Source: Paragonimus westermani
Taxonomy: Eukaryota; Platyhelminthes; Trematoda; Plagiorchiida; Troglotrematidae
Length of the DNA: 64,000 bases
Direction: 5' to 3'
NCBI GenBank assembly: GCA_008508345.1
Contig: QNGE01003688.1
Location: 1-64,000 of the forward strand
Under the pieces are notes generated by a model. It saw nothing but the letters and a program-made list of their open reading frames with translations. It ran no database searches and was not told the DNA's origin. Of this stretch, positions 12,017-23,400 are shown one piece after another. A program made the translations under genes and the position numbers. The first letter of the stretch is position 1, and each line of letters starts with the position of its first letter.

Positions 12017-13228
12017 TTACTTTCGCGATTGGGGTTTAATTAGCTCTCTTATTATCGGCATATGCGTGCGTGTTCTCTCCAACATTATTTGCGCTGAGCT
12101 GTGGGACATGGTTTCGTTAGGAGTATTCCGTTTCTTCAGCAACATTAAATATGGCTCACCTCCGGATATTTGAGCCAGTTGCAGCAGCCGCTTTGCCATT
12201 TTGACCGCCGCTTCGGCCTTACCATCTGACTGACTGTAGTACAGAGTGCTTGTACGGTGCTCGAATCCCCACTTTTCAGCAAAAGTTCTAAAATCCGCGC
12301 CAATGAACTGTAGTCCCTTGTCGGAAAAAAAGATCTCAGGTATACCGTAGCGCTCAAATTGGGCTCAAAGTTTGTTAACGACCGCACTGGAGGTAGTGGA
12401 ACTCAGCCATTCTAACTCGTAGAAATCGCTGAAATGGTCTATTATCATCAAGTATTGTAACATGCAGGCCAGTCGACTATACTCTGGGTGCCCGTGACTT
12501 CGCGGACCAACCCTCGGGCAACGTGGACGCACCAGGGGACAACGCCCTTCCGAAGTAGGGGTTCGAACAACAGTCCTGAAAAGAGAGACAATACAAACAA
12601 ACATGAGCCGAAGGCCCAGTAAGCCATGCACACGGCTTACACAAACGTAAGCTAGAACGGCACCGACAACACAGCAGCACGCCCCCTGACACAACCGAAA
12701 TTCAATTCGTGCGCGCTCGCTGGTTTTGGTTACGCGTTACAGTATTGCTTGATGTTGAATGAGAATGATGTCCGCCGATAATATTTGCTAGGGACTTTGA
12801 GGGATTTGACGCATCAACATCGTTTTCCTGGTTTGTTTTGAGTCAATAGCCCGCCATGCATTACGGCTGTGTATGTAGTCCCTTATGGAACTCGACATAT
12901 GAGGCCAATAGAAAGGCTCCTTTGCCCTCCGGATAAAGCTATTCATTCTCGCATGTGCCAAGTGAACGTGCTCCAACATCTTCCGTTGGAATATCTCTGG
13001 AATTGTGATTCTTTCTCCCTTGAATATTAAGCCGCCTTCCTGGATAAATTGATCGCGGTCACTAAAGAAGACTGCCAATTCCTCGGATAACTTTCTCTTA
13101 TCGTGTGGCCACCCGGTTCTGATTGTTTCAGCCAGACATTGTAATATGGCGTCCTGTGCCGTTGCTTCTTTTAGGTCGGTGATTAGTGCAGTTTTCGTCA
13201 ATGTAATCCATAGCCGCGATAATGTCAA
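12017..13228 (-). pseudogene. Gypsy A integrase, split by a solo LTR
   Basis: The N-terminal zinc finger region reads HVHLAHARMNSFIRRAKEPF and then YIHSRNAWRAIDSKQ. The His pair is present, but the expected Cys pair is Arg and Trp (RNAW), so zinc binding is lost. The core resumes after the insert at 12456-12741 with QYLMIIDHFSDFYEL (first catalytic Asp), then FFSDKGLQF (second Asp; the usual Asn is Lys) and SQSDGKAEAAVK (Glu). In-frame stops occur near 12370 and at the insertion. The C-terminal part ends at 12017 with the same translation as 3-272. Confidence 0.85.
12456..12741 (-). mobile_element. Family-S solo LTR inserted in gypsy A integrase
   Basis: Minus-strand ends are TGTAAC and GTTACA, a perfect 6-bp terminal inverted repeat with TG...CA, flanked on both sides by ATAC (plus-strand GTAT at 12452-12455 and 12742-12745). 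Removing it rejoins the integrase reading frame at QYLMIID. Length is 286 bp with no coding content. TG...CA ends with a 4-bp duplication are what a gypsy-type LTR leaves after recombination between its two LTRs. A tRNA-like box B match (TTCGAACCCC) also occurs inside, so a SINE origin is the alternative. Confidence 0.7.
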
Positions 13229-13239
13229 AATGAAGCTCT

Positions 13240-14544
13240 TCGCAGGAGGAAATTTATACGCAAGCTCTAGACAAACTGTCAGCTATGTGCATCTGAGTCC
13301 CCGGCTGATGAGTCAGTTCGACGTCATTTTTTGCATTCTGATTAGCATTCTCTCTAATCTTCGCGGTGCAGCAGATAAGGGTTTCTTCACTGTTGAAAAT
13401 GGTGGTTTGTGGTCGGTGTGAACTATTGTTTTCCGACCGAACGTATAACTGCTGAAACGTTTTAGGGCGAATATCACAGTCAGCATTTCCTTCTCAATTT
13501 ACGCATAGTTTCGTCCAGCAGGCAAAAGGCTCCGGCTTCAACAGTCCACTGGTCTTCCGTTTTGTAATAATACCGCTCCCAGACCGGTTTCACGGTTATC
13601 ACATTGAATGACTAGAGATAATGCTGGATTGTGATGGTTCAATATAGGGGCCTCGATAATAACTCGTTTGATTTTATCGAATGCTGTCTGTTGTTCCTCC
13701 TCCCATTTCCACGGCACTCCTTTATGGGTCAACATGAGGGTTGGATGCATCATGTCGGACCGGTTTGGAAGGAACCAACTCAGATAATTGACCACACCGT
13801 CCAGTCGGGATACTCCTTTCACATCTTCAGGAGCTGGCAATATGACTATAGCCTTTATCTTTTCGGGGTCTACCTTGAGTCCGCTTGCTGTTAACAAGTG
13901 TCCATCAAAAGTGACCTTTTTCCCGTAAAGCCACTTGGTTGCGCGACAGGCGAATTCCTCGATCGATACAGCGCTTCAGAGATTCCTCCAGGTTTCCGTC
14001 ATCATCCTCCGAAGTTTTTCAAAAAATTAGCACGTTATCTGCAACACACGTGACTCCTTTCAATTTGTCAAGTGACTGAATTAAACGTTTTCGAACAATT
14101 TCGCTGGAAACCTTCAGTCCGAAAGGCAAACGCAACTGACGAAAACGTCCAAAGTGGGTTCCAAATGGGGACAAAGGAACTGGACTGCTCTTAAAGTTCC
14201 ACTTGCCAAAAAGATAAGGATAGGTATACTTTTGTGAAAAATTGGGCTTGACCCAATTCTGGTAAAATGCCGTAGATAGTTGGTGGACGGTAATGTTCTC
14301 TTCGAAGTACCTTATTCAGTGGCTTGGGATTAATGCGCAACCGGATGTCACCTGATTATTTTGACGTTACAACGACCTGACTGACCCAATCGATCGGCTC
14401 CTCTACCGGAGCAGTCACGCTAAGTCGAACTAGTCGGTCTACTTCCGCTTTGCGCTTATCTCGTATAGCCAGCGGAATCCCTCGAACCGGTGAGGCAACG
14501 GGGACGGCATCGCTAACTACTGATAAACTGACAGCACCTGGCAT
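13240..14544 (-). pseudogene. Gypsy A reverse transcriptase and RNase H
   Basis: Starts with the RT entry PGAVSLSVV, then LVRLSVTAPVEEPIDWVSQV. It continues in broken frames through LPELGQAQFFTKV to the active-site region near 14050, which reads VADNVLIF where ADD is expected. A TGA follows directly. The connection domain is open at 13897-13538 (VDPEKIKAIVILPAP; YLSWFLPNRSDMM), leading to RNase H (GLGAVLLQNG; then IEKEMLTVIFALKRF and TDHKPPFSTV in another frame). The Asp-to-Asn change plus several stops mean this copy cannot make active enzyme. Confidence 0.85.
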
Positions 14545-14659
14545 GTGACCAAGAGTCGAATCGAAAACACACGATTACTGGTGAAGAACATCTAAATTGG
14601 CTGATTTATGCATAAATTCATTACGATTAACGGCGCTGAAACCCATCAACTGAATGGCA

Positions 14660-14959
14660 TCAACACCTAAAATGAGCGTTGCCCCCTGATCGACCACAAA
14701 ATAAATCAAGCAGATAAATCTCCCCATTCTTCGGATTCGTGATCAGCAGTGTCACAACTCCGTTAACCTTTGTCGCTGCACCATTCCACATATTTAGCTG
14801 TGCATTCGATTCGCGTATGTTGGCCTCCTTGATGCAGCCTGATGTCATGACATTGACTGATGCACCGGGATCCAGCTGGCACTTACTTCTTGTATCTTCT
14901 ATGAGCAATTCTGCGTAGATTCCCTTCTGTCCTCTTGATCCGTTAATCCGGTTTATCAC
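14660..14959 (-). pseudogene. Gypsy A aspartic protease, altered active site
   Basis: A 99-codon frame contains CQLDPGASVNVMTSGC, the position of the retropepsin motif D-T/S-G-A. The Thr/Ser is Pro here, which should abolish activity. Retropepsins cut the Gag-Pol polyprotein. It lies between the gag zinc knuckles and RT, as expected for gypsy elements. Confidence 0.75.
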
Positions 14960-14995
14960 TTCGCTATCATCTTCGTCGATCCGACTGACTGTAGG

Positions 14996-15770
14996 CTATC
15001 CACACTGTCTGGCGAAATGGTTCCTTTTCCGGCACTTCACGCAGGTCTTTCCATATGCTGGACACTTTTCTTTCTGACGAAGATGTCTTCCGCCGCAGAA
15101 CTGGCACGAACTCATTATTAATCGTTCTTTGTCCCTGTCCATAGCGTTTAATGCCAGGCCGTGGTCTGCGTTCGAAGATGTCATTCTTTGTTCCGTTGCC
15201 TCTTCGCTATTGCAGATATCGATGCACTGAGCTAGCGTCAACTTTGGGATGTTCAACAGCCTCTTCGTTATGACGGACTTCTGAATACCGATGACCATTT
15301 TGTCTCGGATGAGACTCTCTCCTATGCACTTACAGAAATTGCACGGTTTCGCCAGTTTCTTCAAAGCGGTAACGTACTGATTTATCGTTTCTCCGGCTTG
15401 TCGATTCCTCTCAAAAAACTGAAAGCGTTCAAACGTTTCCGTTTTTTGTTTCAGACAATATTCATTCATTTATCGAATGATCACCTTCGGTTCCTTGTTG
15501 TCCTCTCCGTCCTCGAAGGTAAAATTCTCCAGAATTTGTCTTCCCTCATCTCCGATTGCATGTCGAAACATAGCCAGCTGATATCGTTTACTGGTCTCTG
15601 AAAGATTGGCCAACAGGCAAGTCTTCGTACTTCCCTTTCCGTAAACACCACTTGACTGCAGGTCTTGTAGTGCTGTTCACATCCAGCAGTCCTGGCGGAA
15701 CAATCGTTAATGGGTTCGTCGTGGTGTTCCTTCTGTCAACCGCAGTTCTGTTCTTCTCATCTGACACCAT
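14996..15770 (-). pseudogene. Gypsy A Gag (capsid/nucleocapsid), frameshifted
   Basis: The first ATG lies at 15770-15768, spanning the LTR/PBS boundary. The frame runs MVSDEKNRTAVDRR to about 15650, shifts, and meets a stop near 15465. The following frame (15469-14996) has FERNRQAGETINQYVTALKK, typical gypsy Gag, and two zinc knuckles, CQFCGGRHLRQKEKC and CVKCRKRNHFARQC, that bind element RNA. Gag forms the virus-like particle. This copy is inactive because of the shift and stop. Confidence 0.85.
15753..15769 (-). other. Primer-binding site of gypsy A, tRNA-Leu type
   Basis: TGGTGTCAGATGAGAAG follows the LTR end (AACA) with no spacer. TGGTGTCA is complementary to the TGACACCA 3' end common to tRNA-Leu. 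That identification is from general knowledge of tRNA ends. Confidence 0.55.
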
Positions 15771-16164
15771 GTTAAAAGGATCGTTACCTCCCGGAACGAA
15801 AGCAAAAGTCAGTCTTTGTGGCACAGAGCGAATCTCGGTTTATTAAATTTCTATTGGTCATTTCATAGACTAGACGCATCGGTAAAATGAATGATTACGA
15901 TTGGTGTTGACGCTTTCGCTTTTTCATTGGTCGGCTCGATTTCACTTGTAGATCGTTTGTTTCAACGCGTGACGCACTCAAACAACTTGTTTTACTCCGG
16001 TGATCGTTATAACAAAATTTGGTGATGGAGCACCGTGCCGTGCTGATTGGTCCCCGCGCTGACATAGAAGTCTGTTCGTATTTTTGACACTGATTGGCCG
16101 TAGACTTTTGCGAATCAGTGGTTGACTCCGTATCGATGCGTTTGTCCAATCCGATCTTTTTACA
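15770..16164 (-). repeat. Gypsy A 5' LTR
   Basis: Minus-strand TGTAAAAAGATCGG ... GATCCTTTTAACA, 395 bp, near-identical to 11324-11715. The differences I see are at the extreme ends (CTTTTTACA against CCCTTTACA, and ATCGTTACC against ATCGCTACC). Confidence 0.85.
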
Positions 16165-16398
16165 AATCTCTCCGCAGACGCCAGGAGCAAATTGATGGGT
16201 AGGATTTTGGTCAGTGGACACTACTCGTGATGCCACAACGGTGGAGCTTCTTGATTGAACCGAACGATTCACAACATCAATGTCCTCGAAGAAATCAAGG
16301 TAATCAGCTACAATCTCTCTCTTCCACCAGCAGCAGTCCCACTGGTCTATATAGAGCAACAGATTTGCGGTACATTGAGCGGCCTCTGTGGAGGTCAC
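16165..16398 (-). other. Open reading frame in the flank of gypsy A, unknown
   Basis: A 78-codon frame without stops runs into the 5' LTR (for example DQWDCCWWKREIVADYLDFF and ending PGVCGEICK). It lies outside the element. It could be an exon of a disrupted host gene or another element. I do not recognise it. Confidence 0.25.
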
Positions 16399-18429
16399 TT
16401 CGCTCTCCTTAAAAGTTAGCTAACCATAAAAGCTGTCCAGATAATTAAGCATGGATTAAATCCACAAGGGTCTTAGACACAGAATAGAATGGTAATCGTA
16501 CGAAGGTTACAAAACTAGTTGTGCTGCCCACCTAAAAAACGGGAATGTTATTCATCAGTTGCCAGCTTTCGGGCACCTCTCACACTTTAATAGATTATAT
16601 AGGCAAAATGCCTAACCGAACAGTTAGCTGCAAAATCTAGCGTAAAATGACTAAAGTGGATGTACGGCCTGATCCAGGAGTTCAGATTTCATCCATCCGA
16701 ATCAGCATTATAACAACCTCCTTTGAAGTATCATCCGTGGTCGTTCTACCATAAATGTCGACAGTGTTTGTCACAGCACAGTTCGTCACAATGTGTTATA
16801 GAAATCAGCTGAGACATTAAAAGCCCTGCAATATGCACACGCAATCCGTTACCGGCCGATTAGCTGGAGCAAACCAGCTTTGGAAATACGAGATTCTGAA
16901 GCAAATTTTTACAGGCTTTTAGGAGCACTGACAAGCCCTGGGTTAAGCGTCGCTGGAAATCCAGCCAACCTATCCTGATGCATATAATCGATAGATTTCA
17001 AATATCTCTGTAATCTAAGAGGCAAAAACTGTTTCTATGTTTCTGAGAACGTAATAGTTTTGTGACTTGTTTCAGTGTGTAAAACCATTGAAATCGGTTG
17101 CTGGAACCGTTTCTTGTTTTATTCTTTGTTGGTCGTAAATAAGAAACTTGCCATAGTCCAAGGGTTTAGCTTGTAACATTAACGACACCAACCAAACTGC
17201 GCTACTAACAACATGTGCCTTTTCATTCCCATTCCAGGTCTCGTGGTGGTCACGTGCTTGGAAAAGGCGCGAGAAGCACCAACAGAGGAAAAAATGTATA
17301 ATTGTAAGGCGCTTGTTTTTGCCGACTTGTACACCATATAATACATCTTTCTGTCGCGTTTCTATTTCCGCATGCGTTGCTGAATAAACCTTTTCGACGA
17401 ATTTGTGCTCCATTGGGTGGTTGTGAATGTGGCTTCCACCTCACCAGTTCTGTGAGTAACTCCCGATCACTTGAGTTCCACACTGTTGAATACTACAAGC
17501 GATCAATGGAAAAATAACAAAAAGATGCATTTCACAGTAGTTCAGGGAAGTTGTGATGAAATATAACGAAAACCATTGCCATCGACATGGTAAGATATCC
17601 TCATATCAAAATTTAGGCGTAATCAAGAGGGAAAGCGTGATTATAATTTCGGCGACTGATTTGTCGTCGTATAACAAGGACTAGGCTTTTAATAAAGCTG
17701 TAAACGTAAGCTACGCTAGTGAATATAATGCAATATACAACTACGTGCAAAAACGAGGAAAGTCTGCAGTATTCTTTCAGTTGCATTCGGCATGTCTATT
17801 CAATTCGCTGCTGTCACATTTATGCACTTTCACAGAAGCATGAAGTTCCCTGGAAATCAGACAGAGTGGTCTGGTCAACGAAGGACATCGACAAGCAATT
17901 CCCACTTGAAAGCTTGTAAAACGTCCGCGCAACTATCCTAGCTTATGAGTGAAGGCAAGCAGCAGTGTATGCTGAAACACGCTTAAACACATAGGTGAAC
18001 AAGTAATTTCAGTGAGAAGGAATACGTGAGGAACTCAACAAGGACGATCCATTTATCCATGGAAAATGTTACACACTACCTCCGGTTTTCTTCAGCACAG
18101 AGCGTAACCACTGGTCTGCAAGCGTTCTGGGTGTCCTGCCGGATGATTAAAACTGTGTATCACACAGAGCCCCCGCATCCCATTCAACAAAGCTGATATT
18201 CTCAATTGCGTAAACTTATGTGAAAGAACTTACTTCCTTCAATCAAATCAAGTGGATAATCGCCCCGAATGATATTGGTTCGTGCTTCCTCCGGCTGGTG
18301 TACAAGCGGTCCATTGCCCGCGTCGACATCCATTAACGGTGTTGTGCAGAACCTCTATTTCATTATCACTGGATGGGTGCAAACAATGGCTTAAGTAGAG
18401 GCAGCTGACAATTTTGAGAACTTGAAAAG

Positions 18430-18660
18430 TGCACCTACCAGTTGACTGACGTTGAATCAGGTCGCCACCGAATGGACACTCAGTTATGTTCTTCATTTGA
18501 ATATATTCAGAGTGGAAAAACAGTTAATCGGCATCACAGCGCTAGCTGTCAATCTGTACCGCCTCACCGCAGTGCCTACATGGCAAGCCTGCTTCAAGCT
18601 TCTCAACCCATCTGGGTTACCTACTGCTCGCACATGAAGCGATGGGGAAGTCATACAAAG
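18430..18660 (-). pseudogene. RING-like zinc-finger remnant of the MULE repeat, copy 1
   Basis: One frame gives GLPCRHCGEAVQIDS, stop, RCDAD, stop, LFFHSEYIQMKN, then ECPFGGDL. The spacing (CxxC ... C..D ... H..E/C ... CPxG) matches a RING-type or related cross-brace finger with two ligands lost. The parallel block at 47323-47613 keeps the other ligands, so the shared ancestor probably had the full set. The link to the transposase rests on co-occurrence in both copies. Confidence 0.4.
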
Positions 18661-19618
18661 ATAAACCGGTCTTAGCACGCTATAATATTTCACTGGCAAA
18701 GGCAATTATGCTGTTTGAAGAAGGTACTGCTCCGTGGCTGTTGCATTCTTGCGGTTTTGCAAGTAAATTGTGGATAATTTTATAGTGACGGTTAAAATTG
18801 GCTACAGCAGGAGGCTGAGGCTGCTTACCTACTGACCGTCTAATTGGCAGGTTTTACCCCGCCGGCCACCGCTCGTGAATGGGCACGCGACCTTTGTAAA
18901 CGGAAATAAACACTTCAGGAAACCTTGTTATTAAGCTAGATATGGTTCCGAAACACTGAAAAAATGTGTGGGCCGAGGAGCCAAAATGAACAGTAAAAAT
19001 GACACTCACGCTATTGACGGCGAAAGCGCCGCTATCGTGTTGCACACGAAACCGCAATGCTCCATTTGATTGCTATGGAACCACTTATCTTGCACTCGTC
19101 TATTGTTCCGGAACGAAGCCGAGGGGTCCGCCCGTTCGGATGGTTTTGGATAGGATGACTTGCGAACGTAGTAATCCGGTAAAGAATGCTTTTGACCTAC
19201 GGGTCGACATCGACAAATTCATGAGGATCGCATTCGTATGTAGGTTGCATTTCAAACCCTCGCGTAAGCCACTCGCTCTGGGTCCATATTATGTAATGAC
19301 AACGACCAGGAAGTCTCCGGGTTGCGGCCTGTTCTTCAAACTTCCGTTGGCATTCTCCAGTCTACTATTTGTGCGATTGCCGAAGTAGAAACCATCTCTT
19401 GGCGTATGAATGGCTTACCTGGGATTGATGTAAAGCCAATGACACGACAAATAATACATAAACTTCCCATTCAATTAACGTTTGAAACTACGGTATACAG
19501 TGCGAGATGTAACTTACCCCTTGTGATTGTTTACCTTAGCCATCCGGTTGAACAGATGATGACTGGGAAAGGAATTTTTTCAGAGAACATAACAAGCGAC
19601 TTTTATCAAAATACATAC

Positions 19619-19950
19619 TTGCGAACGGCGTCACGGACGTGGTAATAACACAACATGATATCGCAGCCAAAAACCACACTGGCCATCCTCATCTGTGTAG
19701 CCATCCTGTCCATCACAAACTTCTTTTCCGCAACATGCCTTTCCATCATTTCTCGAAAAATTTCGAACACCTACAGTGTGAAGCGCAATTTTTACCACGA
19801 ACGTACCAGCACATCACCAATCGGCCGTATCGCGTGCCATTTTTATCAGGAAATGATATAAGTTCCAGCTCTGAGAGCATGAGGGGACGCTCAATGGCAT
19901 ACTTTTGCCTGTTTGTCCCGTGGGTGCAATCCACATTCAAAACATGGGGG
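19619..19950 (-). pseudogene. MULE transposase catalytic core, copy 1
   Basis: Contains FPHVLNVDCTHGTNRQKY (first Asp of a MULE DDE domain, matching the family pattern FP.V...D.T..TNR) and, about 190 bases on in a shifted frame, KKFVMDRMATQMRMASVVFG followed by CDIMLCYYHVRDAVRK. That is the second Asp and the C..H segment. Such transposases cut and paste DNA. The last codons meet CGCAA|GTATGT, an intron-donor-like junction at 19619. One frameshift near 19745 separates the motifs. Confidence 0.65.
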
Positions 19951-20114
19951 AAACGTTGGAATAGTTTAATTGGCGTCCACTGGGCAAATCATATGCCCGC
20001 ATATCTGATGTCCTCACCCCGCATGAAGCACGCCACACCTTTCACACTGATCACGATCAGCACTTCCTTGATGTTCTCTAATGTTTTTCTACCATTTCTA
20101 CACAACAAACTCAC

Positions 20115-20451
20115 CTGAGGTTGCAGGCTTCGCTTTGCGGCGGATGTTTTCAACGCGAGCGGTCGTGATAGACTTCCTACAAACATCCGATACATACTGC
20201 TTATTGTCGGCGATCGGTGCATCGCATTGTAACAGGCCGCTGCACTCGTCCAATTCACTGACGGTGAGTCCGCTCTTTGTAGGATGGAACGCATACATCA
20301 GACGACTCGCGGGGTGGGTATGCTCCAATTCGGAAGGCCTCACAACCAGACAGGCATTTCGTCGGACCACGTGAACTCGTGAACTGCGATATGTCGCGAG
20401 AACTGGGTTGTTAAAAATGACAACAGCTAACCCATTAGACACATCGCACAT
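20115..20451 (-). pseudogene. MULE transposase N-terminal DNA-binding region, copy 1
   Basis: An open frame reads VHVVRRNACLVVRPSELEHT, HPASRLMYAFHP, GLTVSELDECSGLL and PIADNKQYVSDVCRK. A Cys, then H.H, followed by a helical YxxHPxxxxLT segment is the layout of the FAR1/WRKY-GCM-type zinc domain at the start of MULE proteins. It ends CCTCAG|GTGAGTTTG, a strong splice donor (exon end 20115). The block at 50091-50333 is similar at the protein level, showing that the reading frame was once under selection. Confidence 0.55.
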
Positions 20452-23400
20452 CCCTGCATATGCTCATATGCCTCTTATATTTTGAAAAACGGTGACTAAT
20501 TCGGACGGTTTACGGGGACCCACGACAACTTTTCTTATCTCACTCCGGAACGGTTTTCGACCTACGGCTCGCTCCACGAACGTAAATAGCGCCCACATAT
20601 TCCATGTACCTTCGAAGGCACTCCTGAAAGCCGTAATATATTCCGTTTCCTAAATATAAAATGTATCCTGATGCAATAGATAACATCTACATTATCATAG
20701 TTCTGGACAAACATTGTTTGGGCAACCATATACCAACACTTTCGCACACAAACAACCATAACGTCAGCCATACCGATTTTCGAAATATAACGCATTAACG
20801 ATGGGGTCGCTTTCAAATGATGGCTAGTTAAAGCAAACAGATGTGAGTCCATAGGACAGATTTCGGCGGTTTCAATTTCTGCACCATTTATCAACCCGTA
20901 CAACCGGAATACGGGGTGGAGTAAAATTTCCGCTTACGTTAACTGACGAACTCACAGTCTACAACCGTCATACAAGATCGTTTTTACCTAGATCGACGTT
21001 TTTTTGAATTCACAAGCTGTGACGATGTTCATCTAGATCCCCTGACTCCCTAAAAGATGCCCACACCAGAGGTTTAGCGCGAATCAACTTCAACGTTCGG
21101 GACTACATCTGGTGTTGCAGATTTCAGTGGGTCGTGGAGCAGATCGGTGTTGATTAGCCTTTAGCTTTGCGAGTGGTATTCACTATGTTGGTCACACCCT
21201 TCGTGAGCGGATGTAGATGAGCCGAACGGACCTCACAAGTCATCGGCAAGACGTGAATTAAGCACATTGACCCTAATCCTTCGAATTTATCTTTTGGGAG
21301 AGTTTGCTTTTCGAGTAAGCTCAGCACTCTAGATAAAGTGACGTTGTCACGGCGTGATTGCTCGAACTGTGTGTAACTTTTACCACTAAGTGGTCCACCA
21401 TTAATTCCCATTGGCAAAAACATGCTAGACGTGAAGGAGCATGGCCGGCTTGTATAATCAGCTGCATGTTAGGTTAAGATTGCAGCCGAAAAACTATGGC
21501 TAGGAAGATTGCGGAAATTCCACGAACAAAGGTGGAAGTGTAGATGTGCCAGGTTAAATCCGCCCGTTATGAGAGTATATGAGCGCCCTAGGTAGGGACA
21601 CAGCTGGGTCCGGAGAGGATCTTCGCGTCATTTTCAGAGTGAGTTCAGGGGTACTGACAAGTTGCAGCAACCAACAATCTGTCTAATTTGGATGTTGTGA
21701 TGAGGCATCACACTGAGTCGGGAATGGCGGTGAGCATTGGGTGGAACGGGGCACCAGCCCTGAGGGATTGTGAACACAAAAGTTAACAACACCCACTCTA
21801 CTCACCGTTTTATCGTTCCGAGAAAGCACATCTTTTATGTCAAACTGGGTGTCGGTAAAAGTGACAATTTAGCACTTTCGACGACGAAGAAGTTATTAAC
21901 GAGACAAGGCACACGTAGTTCTTTAGGTCATTGGTCAGGCTCTGGACTTTGGTTTAAGTCTACTCGAGGAAAGTTTTTTGGAGGAATACAGTTTGTCTGA
22001 TTCAAGAATATGCTGAAAGTCTCCGGGGGCGATCTGCACCTTAGCAGGAGGGTATCACCGACTCTGGGTGGGTTGGCTAAGATAGGCTGTCTTGAATGTG
22101 GGTCCATTAAGGGTATCACCAAGCAGGCAGTTCGTGATAGGTTATCAATCCTTCTCTTGTTCTGTTCGTCTCTGGAACAACTAGGATGGAATTTTATGCA
22201 TCTTGGGGAAGACGCCATACTATGTATGCAGCTTTCCAGGTTCAATCACGGCGATTTTCAAGTGCAGTGTTAACGATTTATACTGGACCATGTTAGAGAT
22301 CGGAGAGCGGGATATGTTCTTTATCAGCACATTTTCCATAGTTAGGGCAGATGCAATAAGCTTCCTTTGATTAACGTCCGCGGCGTTGTCCTCATACATA
22401 TTGGGCGCACCTCTACTAATTACAATGGGAGAACGGCCAACAGTCTATATATTTTTCTTGACCGCGTTTCGCCGTCGTCGTCGTATGCAAAACGTCATGG
22501 AAAATTTAAGCGCCGCCGAATGGACGCAGGTTACAGGCTTATAAACAGCTCCCTCACGTTATAGAACAGTTGCAGGAGAAACACCTGAAGAGACCCTTTG
22601 GAGTGGCTTGTTTCTTGTTGGTACTTTAATAACAATAATATTATTAATGGTATATTTGTTATAAAATATAACACATCCTGTGTGGGCATGCTGGTTCAAC
22701 CCAATTTTATGCCTTATTTCCGCCGGCGTGAAAATTATTCACTTTTCTGTCCCGCGCGCTACACGCAGGATGCTTCCTACCTTTACATTATCTTCATCAT
22801 CGATCGTGGCAATATATATGCTGCGGAGCAGTTTGTTCTTTTGAATTGTTGCCAATGGGTAGTTTACCAAACCTAAAGTGGAACTTTGTGAAAGAGTTCT
22901 TACAGTGGTAGACTCTGTTTGTCTAGGTTTGCCAAAACAGGTCACCTCATAAAGCAGTTAATGAACATGCAACATCGAGGTTTGCCTAGCATTTGAGCAC
23001 AGAGCAAACCAAAGCACGCGACCAAATTCATCGCATTGCTGAAGAGACAAATCCTTGCACTCCTGAATGTCATCTGCTACCAGGACGTTTGACCTAAAAG
23101 CAGAACGTTTGTGTTTTATGACAGACATGCTAGTATCCACTGAACGTAACGGCTACCAAACACTTGCCGCAACTGCTACATGTGGTATTTGTATACCGGT
23201 TAATTCACTCACAAACAAGGTTGTCCCACATGCAGAAGTAAATTGTTAAGACTACGGCAAGCTTGAATCTGAGAACGTGATTTCACTGCCAGAAATGGGA
23301 TATCTCAAGCCGTTACTGAAGTGTGAACTAGCGTAGACTATGTATGCTCCTTCGCGCACTCAAGAGGCTACTAGATCGGTTGTTTTCACAAATGCAGACC

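Larger units (their letters stand above)
11324..16164 (-). mobile_element. Ty3/gypsy family A, near-complete decayed copy
   Basis: Two LTRs (15770-16164 and 11324-11715) bracket, in minus-strand order, PBS, gag with CCHC knuckles, protease, reverse transcriptase, RNase H, integrase and a polypurine tract. That is the gypsy domain order, with integrase last. Every coding domain carries stops or frameshifts. The LTRs look about 99 per cent alike by eye, with differences clustered at the two ends. No target-site duplication is seen: the outer flanks are AATCTCT on the high side and CTCAG on the low side. A 286-bp solo LTR interrupts the integrase. Confidence 0.9.
17400..20451 (-). mobile_element. 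MULE-like transposon remnant, copy 1
   Basis: A roughly 3-kb minus-strand segment resembles 46500-48480 and 50091-50333 in blocks. It carries a Mutator-like transposase N-terminus, catalytic core and a downstream RING-like finger. Ends and terminal inverted repeats were not identified, so the limits are approximate. It is interrupted by stops throughout. Confidence 0.6.

Noticed and set aside
12440..12760. Apparent 16-19 bp terminal inverted repeat (CATCAAG...GTAAC) around the insert, suggesting a MITE
   Set aside because: The outer part is integrase coding sequence (QYLM codons); only TGTAAC/GTTACA belongs to the insert, with ATAC as target duplication.
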